From assembly GCA_020248915.1 (NCBI GenBank), contig JADCGP010000003.1:124001-188000 (forward strand): 64,000 nucleotides of DNA. The letters are read 5' to 3'. Made by a program: the position numbers and the translations under genes. Positions 53,936-62,542 of the stretch are shown in pieces (positions within the stretch are counted from its first letter, which is position 1; every line of letters begins with the position of its first letter). This DNA comes from Rubrivivax sp. (GTDB lineage: Bacteria; Pseudomonadota; Gammaproteobacteria; Burkholderiales; Burkholderiaceae_C). The notes below the pieces were generated by a model. It had not been told where the DNA came from. It searched no databases and saw only the letters and a program-made list of their open reading frames with translations.

Positions 53936-54670
53936 ATGGAACCGCCCGTCCTCGCCCCGACCACCGTCTCCAAGATCCACCTCGTCGGCGGGGAGAAGGG
54001 CGGCGTCGGCAAGTCGATGCTGTCGCGCCTGCTGGCGCAGTACTTTCTCGACCAGGGCATGCCCTTCACCGCGTTCGACACCGACCGCTCGCACGCGACG
54101 CTGTCACGCTTCTATGGCGCGCACGCACAGCCGGTGGTGGTCGACCGCTACGAGGCGCTGGACCGCATCGTCGAGAGCGCGATCGAGCAGCCGGGCCGCC
54201 GCGTGCTGGTGGACCTGGCGGCCCAGACCCACGAGCCGCTGGTGCGCTGGATGGACGAGTCGGGCGTGCTCGACATGGCCGACCTGTCGGGCCTGGGCAT
54301 CCACTACTGGCACGTGATGGACGCCGGGCGCGACTCGGTCGACCTGCTGGCCCGGCTGCTGGACGGCTTCGGGCAGCGCGTGCGCTACGTGCTGGTGCTG
54401 AACCAGCTGCGCGGCGAGGACTTCGGCCAGCTCACGCGCTCGGGGCTGCTCGAGCGCGCGCGCGACCTGGGCGCCGACGCGATCACGCTGAAGAAGCTGC
54501 ACGACGCGGTGGCCACGAAGATCGACGCCCGCAACTGCAACTTCGCCAGCGCCCGCGCCAGCGGCGGCGGGCTCGCCGGCGACGGCCACGGCCTCGGCCT
54601 GATGGAGCGCCAGCGCCTGAAGCTGTGGCTGTCGCACGTCAACGCCGAGATCGCGCGCATCGGGCCCTGA
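53936..54670 (+). CDS. ParA/MinD-like P-loop ATPase (orphan)
   Basis: Deviant Walker A VGGEKGGVGKSMLSRLLAQYF. Confidence 0.75.
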   Translation: MEPPVLAPTTVSKIHLVGGEKGGVGKSMLSRLLAQYFLDQGMPFTAFDTDRSHATLSRFYGAHAQPVVVDRYEALDRIVESAIEQPGRRVLVDLAAQTHEPLVRWMDESGVLDMADLSGLGIHYWHVMDAGRDSVDLLARLLDGFGQRVRYVLVLNQLRGEDFGQLTRSGLLERARDLGADAITLKKLHDAVATKIDARNCNFASARASGGGLAGDGHGLGLMERQRLKLWLSHVNAEIARIGP

Positions 54671-54721
54671 GGCAGGGCGGGCCGGCAGCGGGCGGGCCGC
54701 CCGTTGCCCCGAGGCGGCGGC

Positions 54722-55297
54722 TCAGCCGCCCAGGCGCTGCAACCGCTCGCTCTTCCAGTAGACGTCGTCTCCGCCCTTGCCGTCGAGGTTGGCGCGGTTG
54801 AGCACGCGCGCCAGCACGAAGAGCAGGTCCGACAGCCGGTTCAGGTACTGGCGCGGCGCGGCGTTCACCGGCTCGGCGGCGGCCAGGTGCACGAGGGAGC
54901 GCTCGGCACGGCGCGCGATCGTGCGGCCGACGTGCGCCAGCGCGGCGCTGCGCGTGCCGGCCGGCAGGATGAACTCGGCCAGCCTCGGCAACGCTGCGTT
55001 GTAGTGGGCGAGCGCAGCATCCAGCCGCGCCACGGCCTCGGGCGCGAGCAGCGTGTAGCCCGGGATCGACAGCTCGCCGCCGAGGTTGAACAGCTCGTGC
55101 TGCACCGTGACCAGCAGCTCGCGCACGTCGTCGGGCAGCGGCTCGGCGAGCAGCACGCCGAGCGACGAGTTCAGCTCGTCGACGTCGCCCATCGTCATCA
55201 CCCGCAGGTCGTCCTTCGGCACCCGCGTGCCGTCGCCGAGGCCGGTGGTGCCGTCGTCGCCGGTGCGGGTGGCGATCTGGGTGAGGCGGTTGCTCAT
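54722..55297 (-). CDS. Cob(I)yrinic acid a,c-diamide adenosyltransferase (PduO type)
   Basis: TRTGDDGTTGLGDGTRVPKDDLRVMTMGDVDELNSSLG, RQYLNRLSDLLFVLAR. Confidence 0.93.
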   Translation of the reverse strand: MSNRLTQIATRTGDDGTTGLGDGTRVPKDDLRVMTMGDVDELNSSLGVLLAEPLPDDVRELLVTVQHELFNLGGELSIPGYTLLAPEAVARLDAALAHYNAALPRLAEFILPAGTRSAALAHVGRTIARRAERSLVHLAAAEPVNAAPRQYLNRLSDLLFVLARVLNRANLDGKGGDDVYWKSERLQRLGG

Positions 55298-55374
55298 GAG
55301 GGGCGCGATGCTAGCAGCGTGCCCTGGCCGGGCGTCGGGCGGGGGCGGCCGCACGAGGCATGGCGGGCTGTGGA

Positions 55375-55689
55375 TCAGCCGGTCAGGCGCACCGCCATGC
55401 GTTCGAGCCAGGGACGGCGCCGCCAGGCCTCGTCGGCGCGGTCGGCGAACTCGCGTCCGTTCGCACTGAGCCGGTAGTAGCGCGCGCCGCGGAATCCCGC
55501 AGGGTTGTCGAACTCGTGCACGAGCCCATAGTGCACCAGCGGACGGTGCGCGGTGTGCAGCAGAGCTCCGTCCAGGACAAAGCTGTTGCTCCCCTCACCA
55601 CCCTGGACCAGCACGCGGCCGTTGCGAAGGGCGCGCAGTGCATCGATGAACTCGCCGCGGTCGGGGATCAGGCTCGACGTCATGGACAT
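55375..55689 (-). CDS. Hypothetical protein (104 aa)
   Basis: Intact ORF MSMTSSLIPDRGEFIDALRALRNGRVLVQGGEGSNSFVLDGALLHTAHRPLVHYGLV...; no recognised domain. Confidence 0.6.
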   Translation of the reverse strand: MSMTSSLIPDRGEFIDALRALRNGRVLVQGGEGSNSFVLDGALLHTAHRPLVHYGLVHEFDNPAGFRGARYYRLSANGREFADRADEAWRRRPWLERMAVRLTG

Positions 55690-55767
55690 GGGCGGGTGGA
55701 CGATCGGTCAAGTTGGATGGACCAGTGTAGGAGCCCTTCGCTGATCTGTCATGGACAAAACAGCTGC

Positions 55768-55781
55768 GCTGGCATGCCAGC
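55768..55781. promoter_or_regulatory. 14-bp perfect palindrome GCTGGCATGCCAGC
   Basis: Directly read in 240-bp gap upstream of FAD-linked oxidase gene. Confidence 0.5.
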
Positions 55782-55929
55782 ACTCGCAGTGGAGCCGGCT
55801 TATCGGGTAGACCCTGATATCGGCAACAACCGCGCTGCGTCCGAGCCGCGCCATCCGGGCTACCCTCTCACCTGCGGAGTCTGGCGCGCGATCTGTGTCA
55901 CGCGCGGACCCTGATCCGGAGACCCGAGG

Positions 55930-57345
55930 ATGAACGCCCCGCACGACCTGTCCCCCGCCGCCGCGCAACGCCCGCTGCCGGCACCGATGCTCGCTGCGCT
56001 GCGCGCGCGCTTCGGCGAGCGCTTGTCGACCGCCGAGGCCGTGCGCGCGCAGCACGGCCGGGGCGAGTCGGTCTACGACGCCCAGCCGCCGGAGGCCGTG
56101 GTGTTCTGCCGCAGCACCGAGGAGGTCGCCTTCGTCGTGGGCCTGGCCGATCAGCACGCGGTGCCGGTCATCCCCTTCGGCGTCGGCAGCTCGCTCGAGG
56201 GGCACCTGCTCGCGGTGCAGGGCGGCGTGTGCATCGACCTGTCGGGCATGGACCGCATCGTGCAGGTCAATGCCGAGGACCTGACGGTGACGGTGGAGGC
56301 CGGCGTCACGCGCGAGCAGCTCAACCGCGAGATCCGCGACACCGGCCTGTTCTTCCCGATCGACCCTGGCGCCAACGCGTCGCTCGGCGGCATGTCCGCC
56401 ACCCGCGCGAGCGGCACCAACGCCGTGCGCTACGGCACGATGAAGGACAACGTCCTCGCGCTGACCGTCGTCACCGCGCGCGGCGAGGTCATGCGCACCG
56501 GAACGCGCGCCAAGAAGTCCAGCGCCGGCTACGACCTGACGCGCCTGTTCGTCGGCAGCGAGGGTACGCTGGGCGTGATCACCGAAGTGACGCTGCGCCT
56601 GTTTCCGCTGCCCGAGGCGGTCAGCGCGGCCACCTGCACGTTTCCCAGCATCGACGCCGCGGTGCGCACGACGATCCAGATCATCCAGATCGGCGTGCCG
56701 ATCGCCCGCTGCGAGTTGCTCGACGCGAACGCGATCCGCGCCGTCAACCGGCACAGCGGGCTGACGCTGCCCGAGGCGCCACTGCTGCTGATGGAGTTCC
56801 ACGGCAGCCCGGCCGGCGTGCGGGAGCAGGCCGAAACGGTGCAGGCGCTGGCACACGAGCATGGTGGCACCGAGTTCCAGTGGGCGACCACGCCCGAGGA
56901 ACGCACCAGGCTGTGGACCGCCCGCCACAAGAGCTACTTCGCCGCACTGCAGAGCCGCCCCGGCTGCCGCTGCCAGAGCACCGACACCTGCGTGCCGATC
57001 TCGCGCCTGGCCGAGAGCATCAACGAGAGCGTGGACGAGGCCGAGGCCTCCGGCATCCCGTACTGGATCGTCGGCCACGTCGGCGACGGCAACTTCCACC
57101 TGAGCTACCTGTTCGACCCCGACGACCCGCGCGAGGTTGCCGAGGTCGAGCGGTTGAACGTCTCGATGGTCCGTCGCGCGCTGCGCCTGGACGGCACCTG
57201 CACCGGCGAGCACGGCATCGGCCTGCACAAGATGGGCTACCTGGTCGAGGAGACCAGCCCCGCGGCGCTCGAGGCGATGAAGTCGATCAAGCGCACGCTA
57301 GACCCGAAGAACATCATGAACCCGGGCAAGGTGCTCGCGCTGTAG
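55930..57345 (+). CDS. FAD-binding oxidoreductase (D-lactate dehydrogenase/GlcD-like)
   Basis: PVIPFGVGSSLEGHLLAVQGGVCIDLSGMDRI, SLGGMSATRASGTNAVRYG, EHGIGLHKMGYL, DPKNIMNPGKVL. Confidence 0.92.
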   Translation: MNAPHDLSPAAAQRPLPAPMLAALRARFGERLSTAEAVRAQHGRGESVYDAQPPEAVVFCRSTEEVAFVVGLADQHAVPVIPFGVGSSLEGHLLAVQGGVCIDLSGMDRIVQVNAEDLTVTVEAGVTREQLNREIRDTGLFFPIDPGANASLGGMSATRASGTNAVRYGTMKDNVLALTVVTARGEVMRTGTRAKKSSAGYDLTRLFVGSEGTLGVITEVTLRLFPLPEAVSAATCTFPSIDAAVRTTIQIIQIGVPIARCELLDANAIRAVNRHSGLTLPEAPLLLMEFHGSPAGVREQAETVQALAHEHGGTEFQWATTPEERTRLWTARHKSYFAALQSRPGCRCQSTDTCVPISRLAESINESVDEAEASGIPYWIVGHVGDGNFHLSYLFDPDDPREVAEVERLNVSMVRRALRLDGTCTGEHGIGLHKMGYLVEETSPAALEAMKSIKRTLDPKNIMNPGKVLAL

Positions 57346-57383
57346 CGCAGCCGGCCTCCTGCGCGCGGGAGGGGGGTTGTCGA

Positions 57384-58925
57384 TCAACCCGGCGCCGGCA
57401 CGCTCCAGCGCCGGCCGACGTCGCCGCGGGCATCGACGCTTTCGAGCTGCACGCCGAAGCCCCACAGCCGGGCCACGTGGCGCAGCACCTCGTCGGCAGC
57501 GTCGTTCAGCGGGCGGCCGTTGTGCTGGAAGTGGCGCAGCGTCAGCGCGCGGTCGCCACGCAGGTTGACGTTCCAGACCTGGATGTCGGGCTCGCGGGTG
57601 CCGAGGTCGTACTGGCGCGCCAGGGTCTCGCGCACGCGGCGGTAGCCGGCCTCGTCGTGGATCGCGCTGACTTCGAGCTCGGACTGCCGCTCGTCGTCGG
57701 TGATCGCGAACAGGCGCAGCTCGCGCATCAGCCTCGGGCTCAGGTACTGGCCGACGAAGCTCTCGTCCTTGAAGTTGCGCATCGCGTGGTCGAGCGCCGG
57801 CAGCCAGGGCGTGCCGGCGAGGTCGGGGAACCAGGCGCGGTCCTCGTCGGTGGGCTTCTCGCAGATGCGCCGGATGTCGGTGTACATCGCGAAGCCGAGC
57901 GCATACGGGTTCAGGCCGCCGTAGGCGGTGTGGCCCACCGGCGGCTGGAAGATGACGTTGGTGTGGCTCTTCAGCCACTCGATCATCACGCCGTCGGTCA
58001 GCCAGCCTTCGTCGTACATCGTGTTGAGCAGCCGGTGATGCCAGAACGTGGCCCAGCCCTCGTTCATCACCTGCGTCTGGCGCTGCGGGTAGAAGTACTG
58101 CGCGACCTTGCGCACGATGCGCACGATCTCGCGCTGCCAGGGCTCGAGCAGTGGCGCGTTCTTCTCGATGAAGTACAGCAGGTTCTCCTGCGGCTCCTCG
58201 GGAAAGCGCCTGGCGGCGGCGGCGGCGGCGTCCTTCTCGGCCTTGCGCGGCAGCGTGCGCCAAAGGTCGTTGACCTGGCGCTGCGCGTACGCCTCGCGGT
58301 CCTGGCGCTCGGCCAGCTCCTGCGCGAGGCTCTTGCGGCTCGGGCGGCGGTAGCGGTCGACGCCGTAGCTGGCCAGCGCATGGCACGAGTCGAGCAGCAG
58401 CTCGACGGCGTCGATGCCGTGCTTGTCCTCGCACTTGGCGACGTAGTCCTTGGCGTAGACCAGGTAGTCGATGATCGACGACGCGTCGGTCCACATCCGG
58501 AACAGGTAGTTGCCCTTGAAGAAGCTGTTGTGGCCGAAGGCGGCGTGCGCGATCACCAGCGCCTGCATCGCCATCGTGTTCTCCTCCATCAGGTAGCTGA
58601 TGCAGGGGTTGGCGTTGATGACGATCTCGTAGGCCAGGCCCATGTGGCCGCGCTTGTAGTTCTTCTCGGTCGCGATGAACTCCTTGCCGTAGCTCCAGTG
58701 GCGGTAGTTCACCGGCATGCCCACGCTGGCGTAGGCGTCCATCATCTGCTCGGCGGTGATGATCTCGAGCTGGTTGGGGTAGGTGTCGAGGTGGAAGCGG
58801 GCCGCGGTCATGCGGATGACGCGGTGGTACTCCTCGATCAGCTCGAAACTCCAGTCGCTCGGGCCGGGCAGCGGCGCGGCCGGCCTTTCTGCGGGCGGCT
58901 CGGGGCCGTCGACGAGCCGCCTCAT
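57384..58925 (-). CDS. SpoVR family protein (YcgB-like)
   Basis: NYRHWSYGKEFIATEKNYKRGHMGLAYEIVINANPCISYLMEENTM, VMNEGWATFWHH. Confidence 0.95.
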   Translation of the reverse strand: MRRLVDGPEPPAERPAAPLPGPSDWSFELIEEYHRVIRMTAARFHLDTYPNQLEIITAEQMMDAYASVGMPVNYRHWSYGKEFIATEKNYKRGHMGLAYEIVINANPCISYLMEENTMAMQALVIAHAAFGHNSFFKGNYLFRMWTDASSIIDYLVYAKDYVAKCEDKHGIDAVELLLDSCHALASYGVDRYRRPSRKSLAQELAERQDREAYAQRQVNDLWRTLPRKAEKDAAAAAARRFPEEPQENLLYFIEKNAPLLEPWQREIVRIVRKVAQYFYPQRQTQVMNEGWATFWHHRLLNTMYDEGWLTDGVMIEWLKSHTNVIFQPPVGHTAYGGLNPYALGFAMYTDIRRICEKPTDEDRAWFPDLAGTPWLPALDHAMRNFKDESFVGQYLSPRLMRELRLFAITDDERQSELEVSAIHDEAGYRRVRETLARQYDLGTREPDIQVWNVNLRGDRALTLRHFQHNGRPLNDAADEVLRHVARLWGFGVQLESVDARGDVGRRWSVPAPG

Positions 58926-60232
58926 GCCGCCGCCTCGGCCCCGTCCTTCCTGAACAGGTCGCGGAAGACGGGGTAGATCTGTGCCGCGTCGACGGCCTTC
59001 CTCATCGCGAACTGCGGGTGCACGCCCAGCAGCTGCGTGTACTCCTGCCACAGGTTCTGCTCCTCGTCGGCCACCTGCACGTAGGCGTAGTAGCGCACCA
59101 GCGGGAGCAGGCTGGCGGCGAGCAGCTCGCGGCAGCGGCCGCTGTCGTGGTGCCAGTTGTCGCCGTCGCTGGCCTGTGCGCCGTAGATGTTCCAGTCGCG
59201 CGGGTCGTACCGCGCGCGGATGATCTCCTCCATCAGCACCAGTGCGCTGGAGACCACCGTGCCGCCCGTCTCGCGGGCGTGGAAGAAGTCGTGCTCGCCG
59301 ACCTCGGAGGCCTGCGTGTGGTGGCGGATGAACACGAGCTCGATGCGCTCGTAGTGCCGGGTCAGGAACAGGTACAGCAGGATGAAGAAGCGCTTGGCCA
59401 GCTCCTTGCGCGCCTCGTCCATCGACCCCGAGACGTCCATCAGGCAGAACATCACCGCCTTGCTGGTGGGCACCGGCACGCGCACCCGGTTGCGGTAGCG
59501 CAGGTCGATCGGGTCGAGGTAGGGGATGCGCTCGAGGCGCGCGCGCAGCGCGCCGATTCGCTCCTCGAGCTCGGCGATGCGCGTGCCGCGCTCCTGCGCG
59601 GCCACCGGCTCGACCGGGACCGGCGCGGCGCGCAGCTCGGCCAGCTCCTGCTGCAACCGGCGCAGCTCGCGCCGCGAGCCGGCGCCGATGGCGATGCGGC
59701 GACCGATCGCGCCGCGCATGCTGCGCACGACGTGCAGGTTGTTGGGCGTGCCGTCGCTCGAGAAGCCCGCACGCTGGTACTTCCACTCGGTCACTTCGGC
59801 AAGCTGGGTGCGCACGAGCCGCGGCAGTGCCAGATCCTCGAAGAAGACCTGCATGAACTCCTCCTTGCTGAGGCCGAAGACGAAGTCGTCCTCGCCCTCG
59901 CCGGAGTCGCCGGCCTGGCCCTTGCCCGAGCCCTGCCCGCCCTGGCCGCCCTTCGGGCGCTCGATGCGGTCGCCCTGCACGTACTCGCGGTTGCCCGGGT
60001 GCACGACCTCGCGCACGCCGCCGGGCCCGTGGCCGAACACCGGCTCGCCGATATCGCGGCGCGGGATGCGGATCTCCTCGCCGCGCTCGATGTCGCGGAT
60101 ACCGCGGCCGTCGATCGCGCGCTTGACCGCCTCGCGGATCTGGTCCTTGTGGCGGCGCAGGAAGCGCTCGCGGTTGCCGATGGACTTGTTCTTGCCCGCC
60201 AGCCGCCGGTCGATGATGCTTTGAAGGGCCAC
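58922..60232 (-). CDS. YeaH/YhbH family (DUF444) protein
   Basis: IIDRRLAGKNKSIGNRERFLRRHKDQIREAV, MFCLMDVSGSMDEARKELAKRFF. Confidence 0.95.
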   Translation of the reverse strand: MALQSIIDRRLAGKNKSIGNRERFLRRHKDQIREAVKRAIDGRGIRDIERGEEIRIPRRDIGEPVFGHGPGGVREVVHPGNREYVQGDRIERPKGGQGGQGSGKGQAGDSGEGEDDFVFGLSKEEFMQVFFEDLALPRLVRTQLAEVTEWKYQRAGFSSDGTPNNLHVVRSMRGAIGRRIAIGAGSRRELRRLQQELAELRAAPVPVEPVAAQERGTRIAELEERIGALRARLERIPYLDPIDLRYRNRVRVPVPTSKAVMFCLMDVSGSMDEARKELAKRFFILLYLFLTRHYERIELVFIRHHTQASEVGEHDFFHARETGGTVVSSALVLMEEIIRARYDPRDWNIYGAQASDGDNWHHDSGRCRELLAASLLPLVRYYAYVQVADEEQNLWQEYTQLLGVHPQFAMRKAVDAAQIYPVFRDLFRKDGAEAAA

Positions 60233-60245
60233 GCGCTCGCCTCGC

Positions 60246-62168
60246 TCAGCTGCTCTTCCTCACGCGCAGATACCACTCGCACAGCAGCCGCACCTGCTTG
60301 GGCGTGTAGCCCTTGGCCACCATGCGCGTCACGAAGTCCTCGTGCTTCTTGGCCTCGTCGGCGCTCGCCTTGGCGTTGAAGCTGATGACGGGCAGCAGCT
60401 CCTCGGTGTTGGAGAACATCTTCTTCTCGATCACCGTGCGCAGCTTCTCGTAGCTCGTCCACACCGGGTTGCGGCCCTGGTTGTTGGCGCGCGCGCGCAG
60501 CACGAAGTTGACGATCTCGTTGCGGAAGTCCTTCGGGTTGGCGATGCCGGCGGGCTTCTCGATCTTCTCGAGCTCGGCGTTCAGGCTCGCGCGGTCGAAC
60601 ACCTCGCCGGTGTCGGTGTCGCGGTACTCGTGGTCTTGGATCCAGTAGTCGGCGTAGGTGACGTAGCGGTCGAAGATGTTCTGGCCGTACTCGCTGTAGC
60701 TCTCCAGGTAGGCGGTCTGGATCTCCTTGCCGATGAACTCGGCATAGCGCGGCGCGAGCAGCTCCTTGACGAAGCCGACGTACCTCTGCTCGATCTCCTT
60801 GGCGAACTGCTCGCGCTCGACCTGCTGCTCGAGCACGTACATCAGGTGCACCGGGTTGGCGGCCACCTCGGTGGAGTCGAAGTTGAAGACCTTGGACAGG
60901 ATCTTGTACGCGAAGCGCGTCGAGATGCCGCTCATGCCCTCGTCGACGCCGGCGTAGTCGCGGTACTCCTGGATGCTCTTGGCGCGCGGGTCGGTGTCCT
61001 TCAGGTTCTCGCCGTCGTAGACCAGCATCTTGCTGAACAGCGACGAGTTCTCGGGCTCCTTGAGCCGCGTCAGGATCGCGAACTGCGCCATCATCTTCAG
61101 CGTGCCCGGGGCGCAGGTGGCCTTGGCCAGCGACGAGCCGCGCAGCAGCTTCTCGTAGATCCGGATCTCCTCGCTGACGCGCAGGCAGTACGGCACCTTG
61201 ACGATGTAGATGCGGTCGAGGAAGGCCTCGTTGTTCTTGTTGTTGCGGAACGCCTTCCACTCGCTCTCGTTGCTGTGCGCGAGCACGACGCCGTCGAACG
61301 GGATCGCGCCGAAGCCCTCGGTGCCCTTGAAGTTGCCCTCCTGCGTGGCCGTCAGCAGCGGGTGCAGCACCTTGATCGGGGCCTTGAACATCTCGACGAA
61401 CTCGAGCAGGCCCTGGTTGGCCAGGCACAGGCCGCCGCTGTAGCTGTAGGCGTCGGGATCGTCTTGGGCGTAGGTCTCGAGCTTGCGGATGTCGACCTTG
61501 CCCACCAGCGAGCTGATGTCCTGGTTGTTCTCGTCGCCGGGCTCGGTCTTGCTGATCGCGACCTGCTTGAGGATCGACGGGAAGCGCCTGACGACCCGGA
61601 ACCGGCGGATGTCGCCGCCGAACTCCTCGAGCCGCTTGACGGCCCAGGGGCTGAGGATGCGGTTGAGGTAGCGGCGCGGGATGCCGTACTCGCCCTCGAG
61701 GATCGGCCCGTCCTCGGCGGGATCGAACAGGCCGAGTGGCGACTCGTTGACCGGGCTGCCCTTCAGTGCGTAGAAGGGCACCTCCTGCATCAGCTGCTTG
61801 AGCCGCTCGGCGATCGAGCTCTTGCCGCCGCCCACGGGGCCGAGCAGGTAGAGGATCTGCTTCTTCTCCTCCAGGCCCTGCGCGGCGTGGCGGAAGTAGG
61901 ACACGACCTGCTCGATCGCGTCCTCCATGCCGTAGAACTCGGCGAAGGCCGGGTAGACCTTGATGACCTTGTTGGCGAAGATGCGCGACAGCCGCGGGTC
62001 GTTGCGGGTGTCGATCGTGGCCGGCTCGCCGATCGCCTTGAGCATGCGCTCGGCGGCGGTGGCGTAGGCCAGCGGGTTGCGCTTGCACTCGGCGAGGTAG
62101 TCCTCGAGGGACAGCTCCTCCTCGCGGGTGCGCTCGTAGCGGGCGGCAAAGTGGCTGATCACGTCCAT
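60246..62168 (-). CDS. prkA: PrkA family serine protein kinase (YeaG-like AAA+)
   Basis: EEELSLEDYLAECKRNPLAYATAAERMLKAIGEP, LLGPVGGGKSSIAERLK. Confidence 0.96.
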   Translation of the reverse strand: MDVISHFAARYERTREEELSLEDYLAECKRNPLAYATAAERMLKAIGEPATIDTRNDPRLSRIFANKVIKVYPAFAEFYGMEDAIEQVVSYFRHAAQGLEEKKQILYLLGPVGGGKSSIAERLKQLMQEVPFYALKGSPVNESPLGLFDPAEDGPILEGEYGIPRRYLNRILSPWAVKRLEEFGGDIRRFRVVRRFPSILKQVAISKTEPGDENNQDISSLVGKVDIRKLETYAQDDPDAYSYSGGLCLANQGLLEFVEMFKAPIKVLHPLLTATQEGNFKGTEGFGAIPFDGVVLAHSNESEWKAFRNNKNNEAFLDRIYIVKVPYCLRVSEEIRIYEKLLRGSSLAKATCAPGTLKMMAQFAILTRLKEPENSSLFSKMLVYDGENLKDTDPRAKSIQEYRDYAGVDEGMSGISTRFAYKILSKVFNFDSTEVAANPVHLMYVLEQQVEREQFAKEIEQRYVGFVKELLAPRYAEFIGKEIQTAYLESYSEYGQNIFDRYVTYADYWIQDHEYRDTDTGEVFDRASLNAELEKIEKPAGIANPKDFRNEIVNFVLRARANNQGRNPVWTSYEKLRTVIEKKMFSNTEELLPVISFNAKASADEAKKHEDFVTRMVAKGYTPKQVRLLCEWYLRVRKSS

Positions 62169-62227
62169 GCTGACCTCCGTGGGCGGGCCGCGACCGCGGG
62201 GCGGACGGCCCGGCCGGCGTGTCGCGG

Positions 62228-62286
62228 CCGGGAAGCTCTGATGGCGTCCCGGCTTCACGGGCCCGGGCGCCATCAGAGCTTTCCGG
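62228..62286. repeat. 19-bp inverted repeat (18/19) with 21-nt loop upstream of prkA
   Basis: CCGGGAAGCTCTGATGGCG ... CGCCATCAGAGCTTTCCGG. Confidence 0.9.
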
Positions 62287-62371
62287 TCGGATGTGCCGCG
62301 CCCGCGGCCGGGGAGGCCGCGCGCGCCTTGGCAGTCAGGATGAACGTGTCGGCAGCGGCATGTGGCAGCGA

Positions 62372-62389
62372 GTACAGACCCCTTTGTAC
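62372..62389. promoter_or_regulatory. Operator-like inverted repeat GTACAGA-CCCC-TTTGTAC
   Basis: 6/7 symmetric half-sites in prkA/MFS divergent intergenic region. Confidence 0.35.
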
Positions 62390-62542
62390 GGCATTTCGGC
62401 GGCGCCGTCCCAACCCCCGGCGGCATGCCCGTGCATCGGCGCGCAAGGACCGTCCCGCCCTGCAGGGTTCAACGCGCCCTCGCCAGCGCCCGCCGACAGG
62501 GCGCCCGCGGCGCCGAACGCACCGCGTGAGAACATCGCGACC

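Noticed and set aside
55746-55763. LexA/SOS box-like CTGTCATGGACAAAACAG
   Set aside because: Spacing CTG-N12-CAG is wrong for the CTG-N10-CAG consensus and the core is not AT-alternating.
62169-62340. Sigma-54 promoter upstream of prkA (expected by analogy with E. coli yeaGH)
   Set aside because: Scanned by eye for GG-N10-GC in TGGC/TTGC context on the minus strand; no convincing match.
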